Source of the DNA: Symbioplanes lichenis
GTDB lineage: Bacteria > Actinomycetota > Actinomycetes > Mycobacteriales > Micromonosporaceae
Direction of reading: 5' to 3'
Length of the DNA stretch: 64,000 bases
NCBI RefSeq assembly: GCF_030709675.1
Contig: NZ_JAUZQD010000002.1
Coordinates: 310,001-374,000, forward strand
Below the pieces are notes generated by a model, which was not told where the DNA came from, made no database searches, and saw only the letters and a program-made list of their open reading frames with translations. Shown here piece by piece: positions 23,389-31,909 of the stretch (position 1 is the first letter of the stretch; each line of letters starts with the position of its first letter). A program made the translations under genes and the position numbers.

Positions 23389-24398
23389 GCGCCCGGCGCC
23401 AGGCTGAAGTCGGCGACCTGCTCGGCGGTCAGCCCGGCGGGGAACAGCCCGCCCTGCACCAGGACCTCGATGGTGCGGGTGACGCGCTGCTTGTCCATCG
23501 CGCCGAGCGGCTGCCCGGCCGGCGGGGTCGTGTAGGGGGCCATGAGGGTCACCTCGCCCTTGGCGGCGGCGACGGCGGAGGCCGGGTTGCGCCGGTGCAC
23601 CAGCTCGGCGGCCTCGTCGGGGTGCGCGGTGGCGTACTCCAGGCCCTTGAGGGCGGCGTCGCGGAACCGCTTGACCAGCTCCGGTTCCTGCGCGGCGCGC
23701 TGGGCGGTGGTGATCAGCGCGTTGCCGTAGAGGTCGGGCAGCAGGTCGCCGTAGGGCAGGACGGTCATGGGCTTGCCGGCGGCCTTCTCGATGCCGGGGC
23801 GCCCGATGAGGAACGTGCTGAGCGCGTCCACCCGCCCGGCGGCCAGCAGCGCCGGGACCTGCGGGGGTGCGGCGTTGACCCAGCTCACGGTCTTCGGGTC
23901 GAGGCCGGCGGCTTTCGCGTACGCGGGGAAGAGCAGCTGGTTGACCGACCCGGTGGCCGCGCCGAGCGTCTTGCCGGCGAGGTCCTTCGGCGTGCGGATC
24001 GGCCCGCCCTGCGGAGCGATGATCGACACCAGGGTGCGCTGGTGCAGGATCGCGAAGGCCCGGAAGTCGCGGTACTTGTCCTGCCCGGCCAGGATGATCC
24101 CGCCGACCAGGTCGAGGTCGATGAAGTCGGCCTGCCCGGCGGCGAGGGTCTTGAGGTTCTCCCCGGTGGCGGCGCCGAGCTTGATGTCGACGTCGAGTCC
24201 CGCGTCGGCGAAGTAGCCCTTCTCCTGGGCGATCCAGGCGAAGGCGTCGCGCCCGGCGGCACCGAACGCGGTCAGGTAGGTGATCTTCGTGGCGCCGCCG
24301 GCCGATGCCGCGGTGCCGGGGTCGTCGTCGGTGTCGCCGCAGGCGCTCACGCTCAGCGCGAGGACGAGGATCAGCAGGAAGGTGCGTGCCCGGCCCAT
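23385..24398 (-). CDS. ABC substrate-binding lipoprotein, NMT1/THI5-like
   Basis: The 337-residue protein starts at ATG 24398 behind GGGAGG. It has a lipoprotein signal ending at LSVSAC, with the lipidated Cys near residue 20. The mature part is an NMT1/SsuA-type periplasmic-binding fold: ITYLTAFGAAGRDAF, AQEKGYFADAGLDVDIK, GQADFIDLDLVGG, and LAGKTLGAATGSVNQ. Relatives bind aliphatic sulfonates, thiamine-pyrimidine precursors or similar small molecules. It leads the operon with the methyltransferase and permease. Confidence 0.85.
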   Translation of the reverse strand: MGRARTFLLILVLALSVSACGDTDDDPGTAASAGGATKITYLTAFGAAGRDAFAWIAQEKGYFADAGLDVDIKLGAATGENLKTLAAGQADFIDLDLVGGIILAGQDKYRDFRAFAILHQRTLVSIIAPQGGPIRTPKDLAGKTLGAATGSVNQLLFPAYAKAAGLDPKTVSWVNAAPPQVPALLAAGRVDALSTFLIGRPGIEKAAGKPMTVLPYGDLLPDLYGNALITTAQRAAQEPELVKRFRDAALKGLEYATAHPDEAAELVHRRNPASAVAAAKGEVTLMAPYTTPPAGQPLGAMDKQRVTRTIEVLVQGGLFPAGLTAEQVADFSLAPGA

Positions 24399-24532
24399 GA
24401 GGGCCTCCCGTGCGAGTCGGCAAGATCCAGACATCGAAGTCTACCGATCAAACGCCCACTGTGGAGTCCCGTATCCGACACGGCCCCCGGCGCGCCGCAC
24501 GCCTTCCTCAGCCTGCCCGGGCTGGTTGCTGC

Positions 24533-25528
24533 TCAGGCGAGGGCCTCGCGGGCCCAGCGGGCGACCACGGCCAGCACCGGCGCCCGCCCGGCGAAGGTCG
24601 CCGCGAGATCGCGGCTGTCGTAGGCGCCGCGGCGCGGGGCCAGGCTCGCGGCGCGCAGCATCCGCGGGGCCAGCCACGTGTACTTGGCGGCGCCGGTCAG
24701 CTTGACCGCCCGGACCACGGTGCCGGCGTCGACCGTGCCGCCCAGCCCGCGCCGGTACTCGCGCACCACCGTATCGAGGACGTCGTCGAGCAGGCCGATG
24801 TCGACCAGCCCGTCGAAGAACGTGTCCAGCGCCAGGTTGGCGACGTCCTCGCCGAGGGCGCCGGGCCCGCAGAACGCCCAGTCCAGCAGCACCGGCCCGC
24901 GCGCGGCGCCGATGAGGTTCATGGGCCACAGGTCGTGGTGGCACAGGGTGCGGGGCAGCGTGTCGGCGGCGGCCAGCAGCGCGGTCCGGCTTTCCCAGAG
25001 GGTACGCAGCCCCGCACGCAACGGCTCCGGCCACGCGGCCACGGCGACCGGATGCTCCCAGTCCGGCGTCGTCGCGACGCCCTGCGCGCTCGTGTAGTCG
25101 CGCAGCCAGTCCCGGGCCAGCCAGGGGTGCCCGGGCGGGCGGCCGAGCCAGCGGGCGTGAGCGAGCCCGGTGCGGTACGCGATGTCGCCCAGCCCGGCCA
25201 CCCCGAGTGCCGTACCCGGGGTGCCGGTCACGTCCTCCAGCCACAGCGCGACGGTCCCGTCAGCGCGCTCCTCGACCTCCAGCAGGGCCGGGGCGTGGAT
25301 CCCGGCGCCGGCCCAGGCGGATCCGGCCAGGCCGGTCTCGTACGCGTACCGCTCGCGCAGCCAGTAGTTCCAGTGCCCGGGCTCGACCGACGCCTGGAAG
25401 TGCGCGGGTGCCCCGGTGCGGCCCGGGGTGAGCACCTTGAGCACCGCGCTGCCCCCGCCCGGCCCGGTGGTGCGCCAGATCCCGCCGGTGACCCCGTTCG
25501 ACGTGTTGTGCACCAGCTGTTCGCCCAC
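24533..25528 (-). CDS. Aminoglycoside phosphotransferase (APH)-fold kinase
   Basis: The 331-residue protein has the APH/choline-kinase fold. The catalytic loop is [14 protein letters not shown] (Brenner motif, Asp near residue 200), and the metal-binding block is [20 protein letters not shown]. The N-terminal [19 protein letters not shown] contains the ATP-binding Lys. The natural substrate is unknown; most chromosomal relatives are not resistance enzymes. The start is GTG 25528. Confidence 0.82.
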   Translation of the reverse strand: MGEQLVHNTSNGVTGGIWRTTGPGGGSAVLKVLTPGRTGAPAHFQASVEPGHWNYWLRERYAYETGLAGSAWAGAGIHAPALLEVEERADGTVALWLEDVTGTPGTALGVAGLGDIAYRTGLAHARWLGRPPGHPWLARDWLRDYTSAQGVATTPDWEHPVAVAAWPEPLRAGLRTLWESRTALLAAADTLPRTLCHHDLWPMNLIGAARGPVLLDWAFCGPGALGEDVANLALDTFFDGLVDIGLLDDVLDTVVREYRRGLGGTVDAGTVVRAVKLTGAAKYTWLAPRMLRAASLAPRRGAYDSRDLAATFAGRAPVLAVVARWAREALA

Positions 25529-25582
25529 GGCCGGTGATCGTAGCGGCTAAGCGCCGGGGCGATCGCGGCCGAACAGCACTTC

Positions 25583-28288
25583 ATGGCGCAGCAGTGGGCC
25601 CTGGCCGGCAACATCGTCATCGGGTGCGCGTACGCGGCGATCACCATGGCGATCCTGGGGCCGGTGGTCCGCGCGGGACAGCTGCGCACCAACCGGCTCG
25701 CCGTCGCCACGTCGATGATCTTCTTCAGTTGCGCGGTGGGGCACGCCCTGCACGCGGCGATGTACTGGCGGGCCGCGTACGAGACCGCCGCCATGCCCGG
25801 GATGCGGCACGCCGGCGACGGCTGGCCGTTGTGGCCCAGCGCGGCGTGGGACGTGCTGACCGCCGCGGTCGGCGTCTACTACTGGAGCCTGCGCCGCGGC
25901 TACAAGGTGCTGCTGGGCGGGTCGGGGGCGCTGTTCGAGGACACCGCCGAGCGGCGGCGGCGCCTGGACATCGACCTGCGCGAGCAGGCCGAGGCGGAGC
26001 GCGACGCGCAGGCGGCGATGGTGCGGGCGGTCATCACCAACAGCCAGTCCGCGATCTACGTGAAGGACCTCGACGGCCGCTATCTGCTGGCCAACGAGAC
26101 GATCCAGCGGGCGTTCGGGCGTACGGAGGACGAGATCCTGGGCCGCACGGACGCCGACCTGTATCCGGCGATGGCGCCGGTGTGGCAGGCCAACGACCGG
26201 CGCGCGCAGGCCGGGCCGATCCACGTCGACGAGCGGCTCGACGTGGGCGGCGAGGTCCGGCTGTACGAGTCGAACAAGTTCCCCCTGTACGACGCCGACG
26301 GCACCCTGTACGCGGTGTGCGGCGTGTCGCTGGACGTCACCGACCTGCGCCGGGCGACCGAGACGGCGGAGGCGGCCCGGGACGAGGCCCTCGCCCAGTC
26401 GCGGGTCAAGAGCGAGTTCCTGGCCACGATGAGCCACGAGATCCGGACGCCGATGAACGGGGTGCTGGGCCTGGCGTCGCTGCTGATGGGCACCGAGCTG
26501 GACGCGTCGCAGCGCCGCTACGCCGCGGGGATCCACTCGGCGGGCAACGCGCTGCTGGGCGTGATCAACGACATCCTCGACTTCTCGAAGGTCGAGGCGG
26601 GCAAGATCGTGCTGGATCCGGCCGACTTCGACCCGGGGGCGCTGCTGGCCGAGGTGGCCGCGCTGGTGGCCCCGGCGGCGGAGGGCAAGGACCTGACGGT
26701 GGTCACCCGCCGCGGGCCGCGGCTGCCGGCGTCGGTACGCGGTGACGGCGGCCGGGTGCGCCAGGTGCTGCTGAATCTGGCCGGCAACGCGGTCAAGTTC
26801 ACCGGCCGGGGCAGCGTGACCCTGCGCGCCGACCTGCTCGAGCAGGCGGGCGGCGGGCCGGTGGTGCGTTTCGAGGTCACCGACACGGGCATCGGGATCG
26901 CGCCCGGTGACGCCGGGCGGCTGTTCGAGCCGTTCACGCAGGCCGACGCGTCGACCACCCGCACGTACGGGGGCACCGGGCTGGGCCTGGCGATCAGCCG
27001 GCAGCTGACCGAGGTGATGGGCGGCTCGATCGGCGTGGACAGCGAGCCGGGCCAGGGCTCGACGTTCTGGTGCGTGATCCCGTTCGAGGCGGCCGCCGGT
27101 GACGTGGCGCAGCCGGCGCCGGACCCGGCCGGGCTGCGGGTGCTGCTGGCCTGCGCGGCGGGCGAGCGGCTGCGCCTGGAGGCCGACCTGCGGCGCTGGG
27201 GGTTCACCGCGACCGGGGTGGACACGGGCCCGGCGGCGATGCTGGCGCTGCGCGACGCGGCGCTGCTGGGCCGCCCGTACGATCTGCTGCTGCTGGACGC
27301 CGACCCGGGTGACGTGGACACCGAGGGCCTGGCCCGGGCGGTGGCCGCCGACGAGGCGATCCCGGCCGTGCACGTGGTGGTGCTCAACGAGGCGCCGCCG
27401 CCGGGCGCGCTGTCGCAGGTGACCTATCTGCCCACGCCGGTGCACCGTTCGGCGCTGTTCGACCTGCTCGCCCAGTGCTCGGCGGCGCCGGCCCGCACGC
27501 CCGGCGGGGCGCCCGCGGCGGCCGCGCCCGGTTCGCGGGGCACGGTGCTGCTGGTGGAGGACAACGACATCAACCAGATGGTCGCCGTCGGGGTGCTGAC
27601 CAGCCTCGGGTACGCCGCCGACGTCGCCGGTGACGGGCTGCGCGCGTGCGAGATGGCCGCCGCCGGGCGCTACGACGCGATCCTGATGGACTGCCGGATG
27701 CCGCGCATGGACGGGTTCACCGCCACGGCCCGGCTGCGCGAGCGGGAGGCCGCCGGGGCGCCCCGCACGCCGATCATCGCGATGACGGCCAGCGCCCTGA
27801 TGGCCGACCGGGAGCGGTGCCTGGCGGCGGGCATGGACGACTACCTGTCCAAGCCGGTGAACCCGGGCGAGCTGGAACGCGCCCTGCTCAAGTGGATCCC
27901 GGGCGCCCCGGCCCGGATCCGGGAGCCCGCACCCGCCGACGCCGGTGATCCGGTCCGGGCCCGGCTCGACGAGCTGGCCGGGGATCGCACGCCGCCGGAG
28001 CTGGCGCTGGTCGACCGGCTGGTGACCTCGTTCCTGTCGCGGGCGCCGCGGCATCTGGCGGCGCTGCGCGCGGCGGCGGCGGAGGGCCGGGCCGGGGCGG
28101 TGGAGGAGCAGGCGCACACGTTCAAGGGGGCGGCGGGCAACATCGGCGCCGAGGCGGTGGCGCGGCTGTGCGCGCGGGTGGAGGACGACGCCCGGGCGGG
28201 CCGCCTGCCGGAGGCGGTGCTGCTGGACGGTCTCGAAGTGGCGATCGAGCAGGTCGAGCAGCGGCTGCGCGCGGTTCTTGCCCGCTGA
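25583..28288 (+). CDS. Hybrid sensor histidine kinase/response regulator with HPt domain
   Basis: The 901-residue protein has, in order, three N-terminal membrane helices (about 8-105), a PAS domain (about 150-260), a HisKA domain with His285 ([10 protein letters not shown]), and an HATPase domain (N box [13 protein letters not shown] boxes DTGIGIAP and GGTGLGLAI). A degenerate receiver-like domain (about 515-635) comes next, then a true receiver with phospho-acceptor Asp703 ([10 protein letters not shown]), and an HPt domain with His845 ([10 protein letters not shown]). It is a complete phosphorelay on one chain. No free response regulator lies beside it, so the output partner is elsewhere. 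Confidence 0.92.
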   Translation: MAQQWALAGNIVIGCAYAAITMAILGPVVRAGQLRTNRLAVATSMIFFSCAVGHALHAAMYWRAAYETAAMPGMRHAGDGWPLWPSAAWDVLTAAVGVYYWSLRRGYKVLLGGSGALFEDTAERRRRLDIDLREQAEAERDAQAAMVRAVITNSQSAIYVKDLDGRYLLANETIQRAFGRTEDEILGRTDADLYPAMAPVWQANDRRAQAGPIHVDERLDVGGEVRLYESNKFPLYDADGTLYAVCGVSLDVTDLRRATETAEAARDEALAQSRVKSEFLATMSHEIRTPMNGVLGLASLLMGTELDASQRRYAAGIHSAGNALLGVINDILDFSKVEAGKIVLDPADFDPGALLAEVAALVAPAAEGKDLTVVTRRGPRLPASVRGDGGRVRQVLLNLAGNAVKFTGRGSVTLRADLLEQAGGGPVVRFEVTDTGIGIAPGDAGRLFEPFTQADASTTRTYGGTGLGLAISRQLTEVMGGSIGVDSEPGQGSTFWCVIPFEAAAGDVAQPAPDPAGLRVLLACAAGERLRLEADLRRWGFTATGVDTGPAAMLALRDAALLGRPYDLLLLDADPGDVDTEGLARAVAADEAIPAVHVVVLNEAPPPGALSQVTYLPTPVHRSALFDLLAQCSAAPARTPGGAPAAAAPGSRGTVLLVEDNDINQMVAVGVLTSLGYAADVAGDGLRACEMAAAGRYDAILMDCRMPRMDGFTATARLREREAAGAPRTPIIAMTASALMADRERCLAAGMDDYLSKPVNPGELERALLKWIPGAPARIREPAPADAGDPVRARLDELAGDRTPPELALVDRLVTSFLSRAPRHLAALRAAAAEGRAGAVEEQAHTFKGAAGNIGAEAVARLCARVEDDARAGRLPEAVLLDGLEVAIEQVEQRLRAVLAR

Positions 28289-28345
28289 ATGCCCGGGCGG
28301 CGTGCTGGCGTGAGTTCGGGGCCGGGCGCGGCTAGTCTCGGCGCG

Positions 28346-29584
28346 ATGGCTGACGACGATGGTTCCTCTGCTGTGCGCCTGCCCGCCCAGGGCGGTGCGG
28401 TGTCCCCCGGCGGGCTCGAGACGGTCGGGGCGGTGGCGGTCGACGAGCACGGCCGGATGGTGGAGACCCGCCCGTGCGCGCATTGCGGGCGTCCGGTGCC
28501 GCAGCGGGCGTCGGCGGGCCGGCCGTTCCGCTACTGCCGTGACAACGACGGCGAGTGCCAGCGCGCGTCGCGCAACGTGCGGATGCGGCACCGTTCGTCG
28601 CCGGGCCTGGCCGGTGAGGTGGCCCGCACGTGGGAGGTCGTGGACCGCCTCGATCAGCTGGTCGGCACGCTGAGCGAGGCCCTGCACGCGGAGATGTCCC
28701 CGGCCGGGGTGGAGCGGCAGGTCGCGGAGGTGCGGGCGGAGACCTCGCGGCTGGTCGCGGCCGCGCACACCGACCGCGACGAGGCGCGCCGCGAGGCCGA
28801 CCGGGCGCGGGAGACGGCCGCGGCGGCCGGGCAGGACGCGGTGGTGGCCCGCGCGGACCGGGACGAAGCCCGTCAGCAGGCGCAGGCGGCGCACCGGCTG
28901 GCCGAGACGGCGGCGGCCGACACCCGGCGGGCGGTGGCGGCCCGCGACGAGGCGCAGGCCGCGGCGAGTGCGGCGGGTGCCCTGCGGGTGCAGGCCGAGA
29001 CCGACCGCGACGCGGCCCGCCAGGAGAGCGAGGCGCTGCGGCGCGCCCTGGAGACGTCGCGGCAGGAGACGGCTTCCGTACGCGCGGAGCTGGCCGCCGC
29101 TGCCCGTGAGCTCGAGCAGTCCCGCGCCGAGGTGCGGCAGGTGCGCTCCGGCGCCGAACGTGACGCGCAGCGGGCGGCCGCCGAGCTGGAGCGCGCCGAG
29201 GCCGCCCGGTCGGCAGCCGAGAGCGAGCGCGACACCGCACGCTCTGAACGTGACGAGGCCCGCACCGCCGCCGTCGCCTCCTCCTCCGCCGCGGCCGAGG
29301 CGACCAGTGCCGTGCAGGAAGCCCGCGCAGAGCTGGCGCAGGTGCGCGAGAGCGCCCGGGCGGAGGCTGACCGGTCGGCGGCGGCACGGGCCGAGGCGGC
29401 GCGCCGGCAGGCCGAGGCGGAACGGGCCGCCGCCGACGCGCAGCGCTTGGCGGCCGAGGTGGAGGCGTTGCGGGCAACTGTGGCGCAGGCCCGATCGGAC
29501 GCGGACGCCGCGCACACCCGGGTGGCGCAGTTGTCGGCGCAGGTCGGTGATCTGGCGTCGGCGCTGGCGGCCAGGAGCGGCTGA
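28346..29584 (+). CDS. Zinc-finger plus long coiled-coil protein
   Basis: The 412-residue protein starts at ATG 28346 (MADDDG). Residues 44-71 hold four cysteines in a C-x2-C ... C-x6-C pattern (Cys44, Cys47, Cys64, Cys71), a likely zinc site. From about residue 100 to the end the chain is an Ala/Arg/Glu/Asp-rich coiled coil with recurrent DRDEAR-like repeats, about 300 residues long and lacking prolines. It has no membrane helix. The pattern resembles KfrA- or SMC-like DNA-associated scaffold proteins, but I cannot assign a family. Confidence 0.65.
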   Translation: MADDDGSSAVRLPAQGGAVSPGGLETVGAVAVDEHGRMVETRPCAHCGRPVPQRASAGRPFRYCRDNDGECQRASRNVRMRHRSSPGLAGEVARTWEVVDRLDQLVGTLSEALHAEMSPAGVERQVAEVRAETSRLVAAAHTDRDEARREADRARETAAAAGQDAVVARADRDEARQQAQAAHRLAETAAADTRRAVAARDEAQAAASAAGALRVQAETDRDAARQESEALRRALETSRQETASVRAELAAAARELEQSRAEVRQVRSGAERDAQRAAAELERAEAARSAAESERDTARSERDEARTAAVASSSAAAEATSAVQEARAELAQVRESARAEADRSAAARAEAARRQAEAERAAADAQRLAAEVEALRATVAQARSDADAAHTRVAQLSAQVGDLASALAARSG

Positions 29585-29761
29585 CGGGTTCCCCGCACGT
29601 CGGCCTTTACGTCACGGGCGGGCCGGGCGCAAGAGGCCGAGGCAGCGGGATCGGGCCGGGCGCGGTAGCGTTGAGCCTGGTGGTGACGGCACGGGCGGGC
29701 GGGGGACTTGGGCGTGATGTCGGGCGTCGCGATATCCGAAGATCTCGCAATATCCCGTAAA

Positions 29762-29777
29762 GTGGACCAAGGTCCAC
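29762..29777. promoter_or_regulatory. Palindromic site upstream of rbpA
   Basis: GTGGACCAAGGTCCAC has perfect 7-bp arms around AA. It lies about 100 bp upstream of the predicted SigR promoter in a 346-bp gap. A weaker inverted repeat (ACGCT CGA AGCGT) lies between them near 29820-29835. These may be operators; the binding proteins are unknown. Confidence 0.4.
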
Positions 29778-29861
29778 GTCAGGACCGGGCGGAGACGGCC
29801 GATAGGGGACCCTGCCGGTTACGCTCGAAGCGTTAACACCGCCGACACACGGCGGTCGCCT

Positions 29862-29887
29862 GGAATCTCGCGGCCGTCCGTTTCGTT
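29862..29887 (+). promoter_or_regulatory. SigR-type promoter of rbpA
   Basis: GGAAT at 29862-29866 and GTT at 29885-29887 are separated by exactly 18 bases, which is the consensus for the oxidative/thiol-stress sigma factor SigR. Transcription would begin about 6-9 bp later, leaving a leader of about 35-40 nt before the rbpA ATG. In Streptomyces coelicolor rbpA is a known SigR target, which supports the call. Confidence 0.65.
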
Positions 29888-29930
29888 ACACCAACGGCAA
29901 TGAGCACCACGAGCGAGGGGATAGCCGATC

Positions 29931-30269
29931 ATGGGCGAACGCATGCTGCGCGGCAGCCGTCTTGGCGCAGTCAGCTACGAGTCCGACCGCAACACGGAGC
30001 TGGCGCCCCGGCAGACCCGCGAGTACCTGTGCGTGAAGGGTCACCAGTTCGAGGTGCCGTTCGCCGTCGACGCCGAGGTGCCGATCACCTGGGAGTGCAA
30101 GTTCGACGGCAGCGTCGCGCGACTGGTCGACGGCAGCGAGCCGGAGCAGAAGAAGGCGAAGCCGCCGCGCACCCACTGGGACATGCTGCTGGAGCGCCGC
30201 TCGATCTCCGAGCTGGAGGACATCCTCAACGAGCGCCTGCAGGAGGTCCGCACCCGCCGGGGCCGCTGA
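29931..30269 (+). CDS. rbpA: RNA polymerase-binding protein RbpA
   Basis: The 112-residue protein is a full-length RbpA, an actinobacterial activator that binds RNA polymerase and the principal sigma factor and stabilises the open complex. The N-terminal tail (MLRGSRLGAVSYESDR) and the RbpA core domain (TREYLCVKGHQFEVPFAVDAEVPITWECKFDG split over residues 30-60, with Cys34 and Cys56) are seen. The basic linker follows, then the sigma-interaction domain THWDMLLERRSISELEDIL. The ATG start lies behind GAGGGGAT. Its promoter carries a SigR consensus. Confidence 0.97.
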   Translation: MGERMLRGSRLGAVSYESDRNTELAPRQTREYLCVKGHQFEVPFAVDAEVPITWECKFDGSVARLVDGSEPEQKKAKPPRTHWDMLLERRSISELEDILNERLQEVRTRRGR

Positions 30270-30287
30270 CCGCACGTGCACGACAGC

Positions 30288-30322
30288 GCCGTCCCGCCCC
30301 TCACCGGGCGGGGCGGCGTTTC
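30288..30322 (+). terminator. Terminator hairpin after rbpA
   Basis: GCCGTCCCGCCCC and GGGCGGGGCGGC form a 12-bp stem around TCACC, followed by GTTTCG. It begins 19 bp after the rbpA stop codon. The U tract is weak, as is usual in high-GC actinobacteria. Confidence 0.65.
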
Positions 30323-30489
30323 GCTGTGCCCGGCCCGCTCCCCGCGCGCCGGTAGTCCCCTTGCCCCGGCGCGCGGCACAGCCTCGACCGTGCCGGCCTC
30401 CCCGTCCCGTTCACGCGGGGCTCTGACGCCGCAGCCCGCGGGAGGTCAGCGCGCCGAGCCGCGCCGGCCCTCGCGTCCGGCCTGCGGGG

Positions 30490-31020
30490 TCAGCGGATGA
30501 TCTCGCCCTCGACGACCTCGCCGGGCGTGATCTCACCGGCCGGGGCGCGGGTGGCCGGGCCCGGGGTGCCGGGAGCCGGATCGTCGACGGGGTCGGCCTG
30601 GTGGACGCGGACGTGGCGGGGGCCGAACAGGTCGCCGGCCACGGCGGAGCCGACGCGGCGCTCGGTGTAGCGGGCCACGCCGCGCCGGGCGAGCAGCCGC
30701 CCGGGCGGGAGGACGAGCAGCAGGCCGAGGACGGCGGAGACGAAGCCGGGGATCGCCAGCAGCAGGGCGCCGGCGAGGCCGACGAGGGAGTTGCTGACCT
30801 GGGCGCCGGGCGGGCGGCCGGCCTGGGCGGCGTCGCGGAAGGCGCGCCAGCCCTTGATGCCCTCGCGGCGCAGCAGGGCCAGGCCGGTGATGCTGGTGGC
30901 GAGCAGCAGCAGGATCGCCCAGAAGCCGCCGAGGGCGTGGACGACGCCGACGAACACGGTGATCTCGATGACGGCCAGGGCCAGCAGGGCCACCGGCAGC
31001 AGGGCCAGTCCTCGTCGCAT
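30490..31020 (-). CDS. fxsA: FxsA family membrane protein
   Basis: The 176-residue protein has the FxsA layout: four membrane segments (ALLPVALLALAVIEITVFVGVV, FWAILLLLATSITGLALL, a third near residue 80-100 with PGFVSAVLGLLLVLPP) and a hydrophilic C-terminal tail. The conserved RREGIKGWRAFRDAAQAGRPP loop is present. In E. coli FxsA counters F-plasmid exclusion of phage T7; its normal role is unclear. It sits between rbpA and ppm1. Confidence 0.85.
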   Translation of the reverse strand: MRRGLALLPVALLALAVIEITVFVGVVHALGGFWAILLLLATSITGLALLRREGIKGWRAFRDAAQAGRPPGAQVSNSLVGLAGALLLAIPGFVSAVLGLLLVLPPGRLLARRGVARYTERRVGSAVAGDLFGPRHVRVHQADPVDDPAPGTPGPATRAPAGEITPGEVVEGEIIR

Positions 31021-31099
31021 GGTTGCTCATCCTCCCCGGGGCGCGGCACACGCCGGGCGTGTCACGCCGTGGCTTCCAGCATGACACGCCCGCGCATGA

Positions 31100-31909
31100 T
31101 CACGGCCAGGTGGAGGGCTGCCGCGGCTTGCGGCCGAGCTTGGCCATCAGGGCGTCCTTGCGGGCGGTGGCCCCCCACACGGTGACCCTGAGCAGCTGTT
31201 CCTTGAAGATGTTGCCGCTCATCTTGGACACGCCGTGTTCGCGCTCGGTGAACGTGATGGGCACCTCGGCCATGCGGAACCCGCCGCGGTAGGCGCGCCA
31301 GGCGAGCTCGACCTGGAACGAATAGCCCTGCGAGGCGACGGTGGCCACGTCGATGGCGTCGAGCACGGCCATCCGGTACGCCCGGTAGCCGCCGGTGGCG
31401 TCGCGGAACGGCATGCCGAGGGCCATGCGGATGTAGATGTTGCCGCCGCGTGAGAGCAGCAGCCGGCGCAGCGGCCAGTTGTGCACGCTGCCGCCGGGGA
31501 TGTAGCGGGTGCCCAGGACCGCGTCGGTGTCCTTGAGGGCGTCGAGCAGCTTGGGCAGCTCCTCGGGGGCGTGCGAGCCGTCGGCGTCCATCTCCACGAC
31601 GGCGTCGTAGCCCTTGTCCTTGGCCCAGGCGAACCCGGCGACATAGGCGGCGCCGAGGCCTTCCTTGCCGGCGCGGTGCAGCACGAAGATGTGGTCGTCG
31701 GCGGCGGACAGCTCGTCGGCGATGGCGCCGGTGCCGTCTGGGGAGTTGTCGTCGGCGATGAGGATGTCGACGTCGGGGGTGGCCGCGCGCACGCGGGCGG
31801 TGATCAGCCGGACGTTGTCCGCCTCGTTGTAGGTGGGGACGACCACGAGGACGCGTCCGACCCCCGGGTATCCCTCCGAGCCCGCTGACGTCGGGTTCGC
31901 GTCGCTCAC
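31100..31909 (-). CDS. ppm1: Polyprenol-monophosphomannose synthase (GT2)
   Basis: This 269-residue glycosyltransferase transfers mannose from GDP-mannose to polyprenyl phosphate on the cytoplasmic face. Visible family motifs are VVPTYNEADN, ADDNSPDGTG, EMDADGSH (the DxD metal site), LGTRYIPGG and VPITFTEREHGVSKMS. In mycobacteria the Ppm1 synthase domain is fused to an Lnt domain; here the two are separate genes. The start is GTG 31909, behind ACGGAGGAACG, overlapping the lnt stop by 4 bp. A longer frame to 32020 lies wholly inside lnt and is rejected. Confidence 0.92.
   Translation of the reverse strand: MSDANPTSAGSEGYPGVGRVLVVVPTYNEADNVRLITARVRAATPDVDILIADDNSPDGTGAIADELSAADDHIFVLHRAGKEGLGAAYVAGFAWAKDKGYDAVVEMDADGSHAPEELPKLLDALKDTDAVLGTRYIPGGSVHNWPLRRLLLSRGGNIYIRMALGMPFRDATGGYRAYRMAVLDAIDVATVASQGYSFQVELAWRAYRGGFRMAEVPITFTEREHGVSKMSGNIFKEQLLRVTVWGATARKDALMAKLGRKPRQPSTWP

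Noticed and set aside
25547-29515. 1322-codon minus frame
   Set aside because: It is antisense to the hybrid kinase and coiled-coil genes. Long stop-free antisense frames are expected at this GC content.
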